NCBI GenBank assembly: GCA_949316235.1
Contig: OX438755.1
Location: 18,242,151 to 18,306,150, forward strand
Direction of reading: 5' to 3'
Length of the DNA stretch: 64,000 nt
Origin: Oegoconia quadripuncta
Lineage: Eukaryota; Arthropoda; Insecta; Lepidoptera; Autostichidae
The first letter of the stretch is position 1. Every line of letters starts with the position of its first letter. The translations under genes were made by a program, and so were the position numbers. This document shows, piece after piece, positions 1 to 9,523 of the stretch. The notes beneath the pieces are model-generated. The model was given only the letters and a program-made list of their open reading frames with translations. It had not been told where the DNA came from and ran no database searches.

Positions 1-424
1 AAAAAAAACTTACTAATCCGCTGGGCTATATCAGTGATTTTCGTTCACCTACACATTTCTTTATTCCTGATTCGATGACGTAGTAAACGCCGAGCGTCGC
101 CCTCAATAGCTCGTTGTGTGAGAGACCACGTTTTAGTGCAATATCTCGTCACTGGTAAAGGAATGCCATATCAATTCCACGAATCACGAACGACAATTTG
201 TAGCAGTAGATTTTAAAACATTTTAAATTTGTTTCGTACCACAAAAAACGTAGCCTACAGCTATCCTATTTGCACCCTTTTATTATAAAATAAACCCTTT
301 CAGAGCATCACTGTTTTTCTGATCATACTCGACTAACTAACAATGTAGGTACTTAAAACGAGGGCTTATTTACCGGTTAATTTTAAACCTAAATCAGCGG
401 CAAGTACAAATTAGTGTTTAGTTA
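1..424. other. AT-rich stretch without recognised gene
   Basis: No coding frame, splice pair or repeat head stands out. The first 30 bases share the string CTAATCCGCTGGGCTAT with about 47437-47453, so this edge probably lies inside an unnamed dispersed repeat. Confidence 0.5.
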
Positions 425-700
425 GTCTTCGGACCACTAGGCGTGGGGAGGGATTCCACCCGTATATAGTTAATATACTGAACATTCGCACTAAGAAGTT
501 CTATTCTTAATTCATCATCCGAACAGCCAAGGTATGGAACTCCCTTCCGGCGTCAGTCTTTCCTGAATCCTACAACCTTGGGATCTTCAAGAGCAGAGTG
601 AATAGGCATTTACTGGGATCGCGTGCTTCATCTTCGACCACATCGTCACTTTCCATCAAGTGACATTGTGGTCAAACGCAGTCAGTCTTAAAAAAAAAAG
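425..700 (+). mobile_element. LINE 3' end (non-LTR retrotransposon), 5'-truncated
   Basis: A short in-frame stretch (about 513-664) reads as the C-terminus of a CR1/Jockey-type reverse transcriptase, with the family signature VWNSLPASVFPESYNLGIFK and a stop near 663. It is followed by a short 3' UTR and a poly(A) run at 690-699. An in-frame stop upstream (about 511) and the missing RT core show that this is a dead, 5'-truncated insertion. A closely related copy lies at 3240-3482 on the other strand. Confidence 0.7.
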
Positions 701-875
701 TTTGATTTTGCTCCACTTTAACTTAAAATAAAACCGGTTTTCTTATAGATCGAAATCAAACAGGGTTAAACGGCTTTTAGTGGTTTTCATTTCGCTCTAA
801 ACGGAATCTCTTTTACTACAAAATTCAAACGTCGTCGCATGCACTGTCTGTCTGGATTAAACTAAATGAAGTAAA

Positions 876-1052
876 GACCGATTGGTGTAGCGGATAATGA
901 CCCTGCCGGCGAAACCAACGGTTGCAGGTTCGAATCCCGCGAGGGGTAAATATTTATGTATGTTTATCCGTTATCAAGTATCCACAGTACAAACTTTGCT
1001 TGGTTTGGGACCAGGTGATTAAGGGTCTGAAATGTTTATATTATATTTATTA
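876..1052 (+). mobile_element. SINE-B copy, tRNA-derived
   Basis: The copy begins GACCGATTGGTGTAG, which resembles a pol III A box, and has a B box near 929 (GGTTCGAATCC). The SINE-B body follows (TTATGTATGTTTATCCGTTA, then the tail motif GGGTCTGAAATGTTTAT). It is shorter than other copies because part of the body just after the head is missing. Confidence 0.8.
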
Positions 1053-1559
1053 AGGTTTTAGGTAGCGCCACAGAATTAATATAGTACTAGTAGCGCTCTT
1101 ATTCCGATTCACTCCGAACGAAACCTTTTCGAAAATCCGGTAGAATTTATTTACCGGTATTTTCAAAACCGATTACAAGCCTTAAAACGCGTTATGCGAA
1201 TTTCTCTGCATAATTAAGTTATGCAGATAGTAGCTGTTTGTAATATTGGTGGTGACGAAAATTGACAGATATTTATATTGATGTTCTTAACTGTCAGTTG
1301 TAACTTGATTACCGATTAGCGGCCCACGCGACGGCTGTTGCCGCACAAAAATAACTTTGGGACTGAAGATTAAGATTAACAGGGCTCTGTTGCTAACATT
1401 AATCTAAAAGTGAGATTCGACATCTGTGGAACCATAATAACTCTGAAAATATTACTGTGATCTCAGTAATTTGGTTAAAACGGTCGGATCTTTTTATAAC
1501 GCAGGTGAATTTTGTGGATCATAAATAGAGGAATGTAGATTTTGATTGTGTGGTACCCC
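1053..1559. other. No gene recognised
   Basis: AT-rich sequence with no convincing coding frame or known repeat between the SINE-B tail and the microsatellite. Confidence 0.4.
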
Positions 1560-1630
1560 AAGTATGTGTGTGTGTGTGTGCGTGCGTGTTGCGTGCGTGC
1601 GTGTTGCATGCGTGCGTGTTGCGTGCGTGC

Positions 1631-1705
<75 letters not shown>

Positions 1706-1735
1706 CGTTCGTGTGCGTGGGTGTGTGTGTGGTAT
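1560..1735. repeat. (GT)n microsatellite with GCGTGCGTGTT minirepeat
   Basis: A long pure GT run (about 1636-1700) is flanked by interrupted blocks. On the left a 14-15 base unit resembling GCGTGCGTGCGTGTT repeats three or four times. All frames are open here because the repeat has no stop codon. The predicted Cys-Val or Thr-His proteins are artefacts. Confidence 0.97.
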
Positions 1736-2174
1736 CAAGTCCATCATAAAAAACGTGGCGAGGCCACATCCATATACCCAAATTGTTCAGAAGCCACTTT
1801 ATTCATTGACTATATGATTCTATCGTAAGTCTACTATGACATCCGTAGCGCCACCTAAATATATCTTTTCTGAAGTCATTTATGTCGCGAAAATGTTAAT
1901 GATGTCCAAATTACGTCGTACGTCCAACAAGTACATACGTAAAGTTTGGATGAACGCCAGCTCCTGCCTTTGCCAAGTCACACTCGCATCGATTTGATTA
2001 GAAAAAAAAGGTAATAAAACCTCCTTTATTGGCATCACAAAGGAACTTTAATGTCACATACGTGGCAACACATGTGTATGTACAACTAGTAGAATTACTC
2101 GAGTTTATTGTAGCTATTGTAATGAAGTGTATTCATTAATGATATATTTTGAAGGGTTTATAATTGAATCGTTT

Positions 2175-2504
2175 TAACCGCCTCCGTGGCTCAATATAAA
2201 CATCATAGGGTTACGATTCGGATGTCGCGGGTTCGATCCCCAGCGGGGTACATGTTTAGTACTCGGATTGGTTAGTGGTAAGGCATTTTAAATGTCCGCC
2301 TGGCTAGCTACCACCATATTATCTAAATCTGCCGCCAAACAGCAATGTTAATGGCATTGTTGTGTTCCGGTTGACAGAGATAAGGTAGCCAGTTCCCCAA
2401 ATAAGATGGGTTTCCGGGTCAGTACGCTTCCACCTTCGGCCTTATCTTCACTTAACATCAGATGTGATTGAGGTCAAATGCTAACCCATTGTGCATAAAA
2501 AAAA
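2175..2504 (+). mobile_element. SINE-A copy, near full length
   Basis: The tRNA-like head starts TAACCGCCTCCGTGGCTCAA, the B box is GGTTCGATCCCC near 2230, and the body contains CTAGCTACCACCAT and GGGTCAGTACGCTTCCACC. It ends in TGTGCATAAAAAAAA. This is one of the best copies for a family consensus. Confidence 0.9.
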
Positions 2505-2789
2505 CCCCCGACGCTGAAAAGTGTTATAAGTTTGATTTGAAGCCTGTCTATGTGTCTGGCCGTAGCTTTGTAGAGCTAAAACAGATAAATTGATTTGAAA
2601 AGTTTTTTTATTCTCGATATTATTTATTTATTATATTATATAATGAAATTAATATATTAACATTAGCATCGCAAAATCTTTACGAAATTACGAATTTGTT
2701 ATTTTTTTTATATAATAAATTGTATAATTATTGTTTATAAATATTGTACAAATATTATGTCTAACAAAATTAACCCGACAAACTTTGGC

Positions 2790-3238
2790 AATTGCATGTA
2801 AGAAAAAATCTAGAATCGTTTAAGAAAAATAATGATATACGTAATGTAAATACAGGCTATAAAAATAAACTTACTGTTCATGTTAAAGTGGACATTCAAA
2901 ATTTACCTTTAAATAAATTCAAACCATCATAAAACAGACATTATTTACAAAAGGCTATTATAAAATTTCTGACTATCTGGATGATAAGCAAGCATGGACA
3001 TAGACCGCTCGGCGATATTCAGTCTAATTATACAATTTAATATAGGTAATAGTAACCCAAAACTTATTTAAAAGAGCAACCCTTGAGTTTCTTGCTCGTT
3101 CTTCTCTGAGGAGTCAGCTTTGGGAATGAGCAATAATGTCAATAATTTTAATATTAAGATAAAAAATGTGACGTTTTCAAGAGATAATTTTTATTCTACG
3201 AAATAAATCTTTTTTGATTTCATTTCAGAGCTGTTTTT
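2790..3238 (+). mobile_element. Jockey-like LINE 3' end, decayed
   Basis: Broken frames at about 2815-3002 match the C-terminus found intact at 13430-13692 and 50630-50849, including the ending YLDDKQAWT with a TAG-type stop. The shared 3' UTR follows at 3070-3238, with the motif GAGTTTCTTGCTCGTTCTTC and an AATAAA-like end. Internal deletions make it non-functional. Confidence 0.75.
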
Positions 3239-3239
3239 T

Positions 3240-3482
3240 TATGCTTAACTGGATACGCGTTTGACCACAATCTCGCCAGATGGGAAGTGACGATGTGGCC
3301 GAAGATGAAGCACTATCTCAGTAGATGAATATTCACCCTGCTCTTGAAGATCCCAAGGTTGTAGGATTAAGGAAATACTGACGCCGGAAGGGAGTTCCAT
3401 GCCTTGGCTGTTCGCATGATGAATGAAAAGTCGAACCGCTTAGTGCGAATGTTCGGTATGTTAACTACCTACAGGTTGTTTG
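3240..3482 (-). mobile_element. LINE 3' end, same family as 425-700
   Basis: The reverse strand carries the motif encoding the AWNSLPASVF region and the downstream GGGATCTTCAAGAGCAGGGTG block. Stops interrupt the frame. It lies head to tail against the decayed Jockey piece on its left. Confidence 0.7.
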
Positions 3483-3767
3483 ACGGTTCAGCCGTTGTAT
3501 ATGTATGAGAGACACGTGGTGTTCACTAAATTTTCAATTTACAAGTACCTATGCTAAGTAAGTTTGCTACAACAACTGTTTAAGTTTGAAGCCTTTGTCG
3601 ACCTGTGACATTGTAACAGCTAAATCTATTTGAATACGCTTTTTATAAAGTTGGTACTTGGCCATTTAACACAGTTGCTTTTATATACCTGGTTGACTTG
3701 ATTGGTTTGCGATTTTTTAAAGTTATTTAAATTGATTTTATAATTTGTTTGCTAATGCTTTATTTAC

Positions 3768-3846
3768 GCTTCCATCTCTGGAGTCTTTTGGGGAGGCCTA
3801 TGTTCAGCAGTGGGCGTTCTGTTGCTGATATGATGATGATGATGAA
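3768..3846 (+). repeat. (GATG)n-tailed retroposon tail
   Basis: TATGTTCAGCAGTGGGCG is followed by CTGATATGATGATGATGATG. This is the 3' tail type seen in SINE-D-like elements here (27665-27715, 45075-45125). No head is present. Confidence 0.5.
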
Positions 3847-3887
3847 AGGCTTTGGTTAATAAAAGATAATACATTATTTTTTTAACA

Positions 3888-3980
3888 GACTTCAAAAAGG
3901 AGGAGGCTCTTAATTCGGCCCTATGTATGTTTGTTTTATGTAGGTACACCGATATCTTCGAGATTTAGCGGTTAATGAAT
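3888..3980 (+). repeat. Dispersed GGAGGAGG-type repeat fragment
   Basis: Contains AAAAAGGAGGAGGCTCTTAA followed by TATGTATGTTTGTTTTATGT. The same block occurs reversed at 57170-57235, and a related one at 55817-55945. It is a common dispersed repeat with no coding potential. Confidence 0.55.
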
Positions 3981-4291
3981 GTGGTTCTTCTTGTAAATGA
4001 AAGAGGATACCGTCAAGTTGGGCACATTATAATTTCAGCGCAATAGGTTCAGTAGTTTTTTTTTGTAATCATGTTATTATATCAGAATACCATTACATAT
4101 TTAGATGATTGTGTAGTTTTTGCACATTGACTAGTAGGCATACTCGTAGGAGTAGATACAGTTTGGGTTTGTATAGAAAAAGTGTAGAGAAGGTCGGTGT
4201 GATTATCAATAAATATGACAAATCGAATATCGTCAGGTCGAGTTGGTATTTCCCAACTGCCCACCTAACCTGTAGGTGCTAGAGGAGTCAC

Positions 4292-4481
4292 TATGGTATA
4301 CCCAATTACCCTACCCCGAAACACGTTTGACCGAAGAACGGTTGATCGAATTCCGAGTACATTGCGGAGTTGGTTTTTATTATAAATTTTAATGATGAAC
4401 AAACTCCGCAATTTACTCGGAATTCGATCAAACGTTCTTCGGTCAGACGTTTTTCGGGGTAGTGTAATTCGGTATACCATA
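4292..4481. mobile_element. Foldback (palindromic) MITE, copy 1
   Basis: Two arms of about 85 bp (4292-4376 and 4397-4481) are inverted repeats with roughly seven mismatches. They begin TATGGTATACC and carry CTACCCCGAA, TGACCGAAGAACG and ATTGCGGAGTT. The roughly 20-bp loop is AT-rich. A second copy with the same arms and loop is at 55632-55806, so this is a dispersed element rather than a local accident. It has no coding capacity. Confidence 0.8.
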
Positions 4482-5497
4482 CTCAGCCACTACAATGTTA
4501 AAAATAATTTTATTGAAATGCTCATATCTCTTAATCACTTACTTTCTATGTTAACTGTCGTAATTATTATTATTTCTAACATATGAAAAAAATATCTTTC
4601 GAAGTCGGGGCTACAATTGAAGGTAAATCAATCTGTATTATTATCACTGTTACACATTGACGCCGACTTTTTTGTTATTTTTTTTTTTTCAAATTGAATA
4701 TCATGAGTACACCGATGGAAAGATCCAATAGAGTATGTCTTCCACTGTACTATACGTACATAAAAGCTTCAAACAAATAAAATTATGTCAGATAGAATAT
4801 AGCAAATTCTATTTGCAATGTATATAAAAATTTTATCCTACTAAAAATAGAACACTACCACAGCTCCTTCAAAGGTAATAAAGTTCCGAGTACAAAGGGT
4901 GGACATAATTTTTGAGACACAATACCCTGGTTGCTTGCACACGTTGTGTCTGACTTATGGCGGACTTAACAAGGGAAGGTACAAGGACGTATAATTTTAT
5001 GCCAATTTAAGATCACCCTTTAGCTCGTACGTCTCATGTTTTATGTATGTAGGTATTTATTTGGTTTAATTTTCAAATTATATTTTTATATCGCCGACAT
5101 GTCCACGAAGGGGACAAAAATTAATACGAGTAGCAAGCGTAGATGATAAATAAAACTAAATATCACTTTTTTTACAAAACTTTAAGACCGACATTGACAT
5201 GTATCATACATACTTTAATTTCATTGCTTTTCTAACGTGTAAATTTTGTAGCCACACGCTTAAAATTAAATTTTATTTTTAATTTCTGCTTGCATCTTTT
5301 TCTAATTACAAACACATGAAAAGGACGACATGATGTTTAATTCGTGACACTTTTATGTTATTTTGTTCAGAAATCATAATGTTGTCATTATAAAACGTAG
5401 AAAAATCTTTAAAGATGTTATTTTGAGGCTGGCATCGGGACGGTGTCGGGAGACTCCACTTGGGATTCTGCACCGCCCCACATAGATGCAGAGGCCT
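4482..5497. other. No gene recognised
   Basis: An AT-rich kilobase with poly(T) runs. I see no head or tail of the repeat families here and no frame longer than chance. Confidence 0.45.
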
Positions 5498-5600
5498 TCA
5501 TCATCATCATCAGCCCGTAAACATCTCATTGCAGGGATATAGGGCTTTCCCTCATCTAATTGATTGACGATTGCGTTCCATCCGTCGTCGGTCTCTTACT
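5498..5600 (-). mobile_element. SINE-D 3' tail fragment
   Basis: On the reverse strand this is the SINE-D end: CCCTGCAATGAGATGTTTAC then GGGCTGATGATGATGATG. Only the tail is left. A longer SINE-D in the same orientation begins about 45 bp further right. Confidence 0.65.
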
Positions 5601-5643
5601 TCTGAGAGCTCGGGGCGATATACTTTTTACTATAATTATGTAA

Positions 5644-5932
5644 ATCATCGTCATCAGCAACATCCCACTGCAGGGATAATAGGCTTTTGCTAATATATGA
5701 GGGAGTATGGGTCATAATCCACCACGCTGGCCCAATGCGGGTTGGGGACTTCACATGCCTTTGAATTTTTATTTCTCAGGCATGCAGGTTTCCTCATGAT
5801 GTTTTTCTTCACCGTCAAAGAGCAGTCGGATAAATGCACATAAGTAATTAAATTAATTTTTAAAACTCATTAGTACATGGCCTGCCTGGGAATCGAACCG
5901 CGTCTTAACCGCTGTGCCACCGACGCTCAGAG
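5644..5932 (-). mobile_element. SINE-D copy, tRNA-derived
   Basis: Read on the minus strand: head GAGCGTCGGTGGC near 5930, B-box region around 5890-5900 (damaged, with several bases missing before CGGTTCGATTCCCAGG), body with CATGCCTGAGAAATAAAAAT, and tail CCTGCAGTGGGATGTTGCTG followed by a degenerate GATG run. The loss just after the A box probably removes pol III activity. Confidence 0.8.
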
Positions 5933-5934
5933 GG

Positions 5935-6048
5935 CTTATTAGTGGGTTTTTAGTGGGTATTTGCGGGAGGCCCACATAACCGCGCAGCTTCCGCCCGAGA
6001 AGCTGTGTGGTATGCGTAATGCGTTTTCGCTACGTCAAAAGAAAAAAG
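5935..6048 (+). mobile_element. Retroposon 3' end, poly(A)-tailed
   Basis: The stretch TGGTATGCGTAATGCGTTTT with CTACGTCAAAAG resembles the 3' end of the 16787-16974 insertion (GGTACGCGGAATGCGTTTCC with CATGTCAAAA). It is probably a 5'-truncated copy of the same poly(A) retroposon family. The LINE or SINE identity is not settled. Confidence 0.45.
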
Positions 6049-6162
6049 GTATTATTGGATGCTACCGAGAAGCTTCTCTTAGTGTCCCGTAATGTCAGCT
6101 GGAAATGTCCGCCATTGTTCAAAGGTTCCTTTAATTAAATCATAAAGCAAGCAAGCAATTAC

Positions 6163-6412
6163 GATTTTTTTTTAATACATGACGAGTTAGTGCTAGACTT
6201 CAGTCACGCCTGATGTTAAGTGAAGATGAGGCCGAAGTTGGAAGCGCTCTCTCCGCAATCCCGCAACTTATTTGAGTGAGTAGCTATCATATTTCAAGTA
6301 ACCGGAACTGCAGTAATGCTAATCACATAATGATATTATTCTTGGCGGCAGACTTAGATAAGACATGGTGGCTGGACAACCAGACATTTTAAAATGGCCA
6401 CCAACAAATTGC
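6163..6412 (-). mobile_element. SINE-A copy, degraded
   Basis: Both ends of the body are recognisable on the minus strand: CACCTGATGTTAAGTGAAGA-type sequence at 6210-6225 and GGCGGCAGACTTAGATAAGA with TGGTGGC at 6345-6375. The centre is diverged and the tRNA head is missing. Confidence 0.65.
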
Positions 6413-6443
6413 TTTAGTCTGCTTACCGACAATAGTAGCCAAG

Positions 6444-6641
6444 ATGATGAGCGCGAGGACCACGGAGGTGACGGCCATGAGGACCACGGAGGTGACGTCA
6501 CTGTCCGTGGTATTCGTGGCGGTTGTGTTAATTGTGACGTTGCAACCCCAAGCCACTGCGTCGACCCACGAGCAGTTCTCGTCGAACCAGTCCGCTGGGG
6601 GGTATGTGACTCCATCTGTGGGGGAAATTGAATTAGATTAG
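6444..6641 (+). CDS. Possible signal-peptide exon, unknown protein
   Basis: A 65-codon frame with unusually GC-rich codons for this window. A start at the internal Met (about 6477) would give an N-terminus with one basic residue, then a hydrophobic stretch (SVVFVAVVLIVTL) and a small-residue region (PQATAS) resembling a signal-peptide cleavage site. A GTATGT donor-like site lies at about 6601-6606, so the true exon could end there. A 20-base block (GAGGACCACGGAGGTGACG) is duplicated at the start. I do not recognise the protein and no second exon is identified. It could be chance coding in a GC-rich patch. Confidence 0.28.
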   Translation: MMSARTTEVTAMRTTEVTSLSVVFVAVVLIVTLQPQATASTHEQFSSNQSAGGYVTPSVGEIELD

Positions 6642-6847
6642 ACCTAGATAAAATTTAGTCATAAACTGTAATACTCGCGAGCAAAATTTGGGTCATCCAA
6701 TATACAGGGTTATTTATAATAAATAACATGGAATTTGTATGAATGTGACTCCAATCCTGATTACGAACAATTTTTCATTAGAAACCATAGCCGAATTCAG
6801 CCGAAAATTATTGGAATTAAATGAATTGAAATGAATACGACTGATTT

Positions 6848-7088
6848 GACGACCGATTGGTGCAGTGGATAGTGACCCTGTCAGCGAAACCAACGGTTGC
6901 GGGTTCAAATCCCGCGACGGGTAAATGTTTGTGTGATGAATATGAACATTTATTCCTGAGTCATGGATGTTTATATAAATATTTATGTATGTTTATCCGT
7001 TATCTAGTATCCATAGTACAAGTTTGCTTAGTTTGGGACTAGATGATTGGTGTAAGTGTCCGAAATATTTAAAATATTTATTTATAAT
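6848..7088 (+). mobile_element. SINE-B copy, full length
   Basis: Complete head GACGACCGATTGGTGCAGTG, B box GGTTCAAATCCC near 6903, body with GAACATTTATTCCTGAGTCA and TTATCTAGTATCCATAG, and tail GTAAGTGTCCGAAATATT. It is one of the two longest SINE-B copies here (the other is 44835-45068). Confidence 0.9.
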
Positions 7089-7808
7089 ACTAAAGGTGGT
7101 ATCAGAATGGTAATCGAACATTTTTTGAAAAAATTCGACTATGGTTGCGTGGGAAAAGTTGTACGTAATCAAAAGTGGCATCGCCGGTTAATGGGAATTA
7201 CACGAATTCAATTCACCGTGTATAATTAAAATAATATTAATCAGTTTTATATAAGATTCTCAAATTAATTAAAGATAAAAACTACATACATGTAACAAAA
7301 TTAGGTATACATGACATTATTTATGTTATTGACATTTTAAAATAGAATTATGCATGATATTATTAATATTGACATTTTACTATATTCGTTAAAATAGGCT
7401 AAGCTGTACTATCAATTTGCTATTTCTTTGTTTATTTATTAATTGACTGTGGAATTGGAGCATGTCCTCTTGAACTTGCATCGCCCTGACGTAGTGTGTT
7501 ATCTATCTTAGACTTCGGGGCTTTTTTCTAAATTTTATATCAGTCACTACTTCCGATTCCTTGGATAAAGTACCTGCCAGTGATATATTTTTAACGAATC
7601 GGTAGGTTGCTTTATGTGAATTTAGGTATGTAGTTATAAAACCTACAATACTAAATAAAAACTGAGAACGACGTCAGGGGAGAAATCTAACAAAGATCCT
7701 ACAATAATGGTTCCGTTTTCCAAAATGAGGTATGGAGAAAATAAGTTCTACATTTAAACAATAATGATACAATTTATTATAAAAAAAAATCACAAATAAA
7801 AAACTAGC
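7089..7808. other. No gene recognised
   Basis: AT-rich sequence. A block at 7300-7440 (GACATTTTAAAATAGAATTA) recurs at 51390-51440, so part of it is an unnamed dispersed repeat. Confidence 0.45.
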
Positions 7809-8111
7809 CAAGTCTCTGGTTGGTGGAATGGTACCCAGAAGGCTGGCCGCGTTGCCCCGCTGTATAGCAAGGCTGATTCTTTGACCAAAGTATTGGTTAG
7901 CTCTCAGATCGTGGGATGCATCAACCAGACGCTCAGATAACTCCCTAAAAAGAGTGTGAGCACCCGGTCCCCACGGCACAAGCGTTTCTACACCAAACGG
8001 CGCAAATAGGTGATCTCCACTGAGACCGGCATATTTGCGCCGTTTAACGCTTTCTGCCGAGGCGCTAGCAAACCAGCTGTACCGATTGTACTTGGAAGAT
8101 GGGAAGGATTT
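7809..8111 (-). mobile_element. Retroelement pol C-terminus, intact 100-codon frame
   Basis: About 100 codons on the minus strand match the extreme C-terminal region of a reverse-transcriptase-bearing retroelement. Recognisable parts are AESVKRRKYAGL, VETLVPWGPGAHTLF, LSERLVDASHDLRA and the hallmark IQRGNAASLLGT. The open frame runs on into a SINE-A at its upstream end, so the apparent 181-codon ORF (7674-8219) is a chimera: its first 36 residues are antisense SINE. Similar C-termini lie at 29059-29219 and, decayed, 31565-31660. The RT core is absent. I am confident of retroelement origin, less so of the clade. Confidence 0.7.
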
Positions 8112-8425
8112 TAACCGCCTCCGTGGCTCAATGTAAACAACATTGGGCTTACGATTCGGAGGTCGCGGGTTCGATCCCCAGCGGGGTACATGTTTAAGTA
8201 CTCGGTTTGGTTTAAACATTTTAAATGTCCGCCTGGCTAGCTACCACCATCTTATCTAAATCTACCGCCAAGCAGCAATGTTAATAGCATTGTTGTGTTC
8301 CGGTATCAGAGATAAGACAGCCAGTCCCCCAAATGTGTTGGGGTTTCCGGGTCAGTACGCTTCCACCTTCGATCTCATCTTCACTTAACATCAGGTGTGA
8401 TTGAGATCAAGTACGAACCCGCACA
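8112..8425 (+). mobile_element. SINE-A copy
   Basis: Full head (AACCGCCTCCGTGGCTCAAT), B box GGTTCGATCCCC, complete body and the end GAGATCAAGTACGAACCCG, but no poly(A): it runs directly into the repeat at 8426. It abuts the retroelement C-terminus on its left. Confidence 0.88.
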
Positions 8426-8530
8426 GCCTCCTCTCACTGGGAGAGGGTTTGGGCCATAATCCACCACGTGGGCCCAGTGCGGATTGGTTGATTTGTGTCA
8501 GACTAGTGGCCATTTGACAGTCAGTGTTTT
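8426..8530 (-). repeat. Dispersed repeat with GGCCCACGTGGTGGATTATG
   Basis: CACAGCCTCCTCTCACTGGG with GGGCCATAATCCACCACG recurs in the other orientation at 13905-14012. It resembles the pre-tail region of SINE-D but is a distinct family. Confidence 0.5.
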
Positions 8531-8533
8531 TGA

Positions 8534-8553
8534 AAGAAAGAAAGAAAGAAAGA
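8534..8553. repeat. (GAAA)n microsatellite
   Basis: Five GAAA units, probably the reversed tail of a retroposon whose body (AACAATTTATTTAAACCCA) follows. Confidence 0.8.
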
Positions 8554-8697
8554 ACAATTTATTTAAACCCATCTTATGACACAAACAATCAGATACAAAT
8601 ATTACACAGTCGAGACACATGCAAAAAATAACATTGTGTTTGCCATCTAATTGTCGGTGTCGCAAGATGGAGTCAAAAAGGTCGCCAATTCAGCATG

Positions 8698-8938
8698 GGT
8701 TGGTGGTAGGACATTTTAAAATGTCCGCCTGGCTAGCTACCACCATCTTATCTAAATCTGCCGCCAAGCAGCAATGTTAATAGGATTGTTGTGTACCGGT
8801 TGTCAAAGTTAAGACAGCCAGTCCCTCAAACGTGTTGGGATTTCCTGGTCAGTACACTTCCACCTTCGACCTCATCTTCACTTAACATCAGGTGTGATTG
8901 AGGTCAAGTACGAATCCGTCGTCCATAAAAAAAAAAAG
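8698..8938 (+). mobile_element. SINE-A copy, 5'-truncated
   Basis: Starts in the body at TTGGTGGTAGGACATTTTAA and continues to GTCCATAAAAAAAAAAA. The tRNA-like head is missing, as expected for incomplete reverse transcription from the 3' end. Confidence 0.85.
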
Positions 8939-9054
8939 GTTGTAGCCGTTCACTACAACGCTGGTTTTCAGTGGAGCCTCCAAATGACGCACGGACACTG
9001 GTCAACAAATGTACATACAAATAACAATTACAATTAATAGGAGTAATCAGCAAG

Positions 9055-9226
9055 ATGCGATGCGATTTTTAAGCCGCCCCTGTAGGGCACCGGATGTTTA
9101 ATTGAAAACAACTGAAACCGACTATTTAACGAGCCCAAGGTCACCCATCCAAGGACTGACTGCGCTAGACATTGCTTAACTTCGCTAATCGAAAACGAAT
9201 ATCGAATCGATTAAGCAAAGAGTGCT
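9055..9226 (-). mobile_element. 5S rRNA-derived SINE
   Basis: On the minus strand, 9139-9190 carries the internal promoter region of 5S rRNA almost unchanged: GCGAAGTTAAGCAATGTC followed after a short gap by AGTCCTTGGATGGGTGACC (box C). It is embedded in non-5S flanks (CGATATTCGTTTTCGATTAG before, GTTAAATAGTCGG and GTTGTTTTCAATT after) that recur at 13205-13345. It is therefore a mobile SINE with a 5S head, not a 5S gene: the 5' third of 5S rRNA and its 3' end are absent. Confidence 0.75.
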
Positions 9227-9269
9227 TCATAAAAGGTTAATTTAATAAAAATAAACAGTTAATATAAAA

Positions 9270-9523
9270 TAAATATCCTTAAACATACACACAGCGCCAT
9301 CTAGTTTCACAGTAAGCAACTATATGCTTGTGTTGTAGATACCAGATGGTTGATATAATACATAAATACATTTTTTTTGTAAATAAATACTTATTATAAA
9401 TGTAATCATCCCTAACTCGGGTACACATTCATCACACAAACATAATGCCCCTAACGGGATTCGAACCTGCAACCTTTTGGTAATAGTGGTCCGAATTGCT
9501 AACCACTACACCAAACAGGTCGT
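9270..9523 (-). mobile_element. SINE-C copy
   Basis: Minus-strand head CGACCTGTTTGGTGTAGTGG near 9523, B box GGTTCGAATCCC near 9464, body GAGTTAGGGATG, and the tail CTAGATGGCGCTGTGTGTAT at 9280-9300. Confidence 0.88.

Noticed and set aside
1475..1828. Long frames of Cys-Val or Thr-His repeats
   Set aside because: They are translations of the (GT)n microsatellite in every phase; there is no coding evidence.
2200..2270. tRNA genes at GGTTCGATCCCC or GGTTCGAATCC sites
   Set aside because: These B boxes belong to SINE heads: each is followed by the same SINE body, acceptor stems do not pair, and the copies are numerous.
8534..8553. CRISPR-like direct repeats
   Set aside because: A plain (GAAA)n run. 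No regularly spaced repeats with unique spacers exist in the window, which is eukaryotic.
9139..9190. 5S rRNA gene
   Set aside because: Only the middle of 5S rRNA is present, and it is embedded in a repeated non-5S body.
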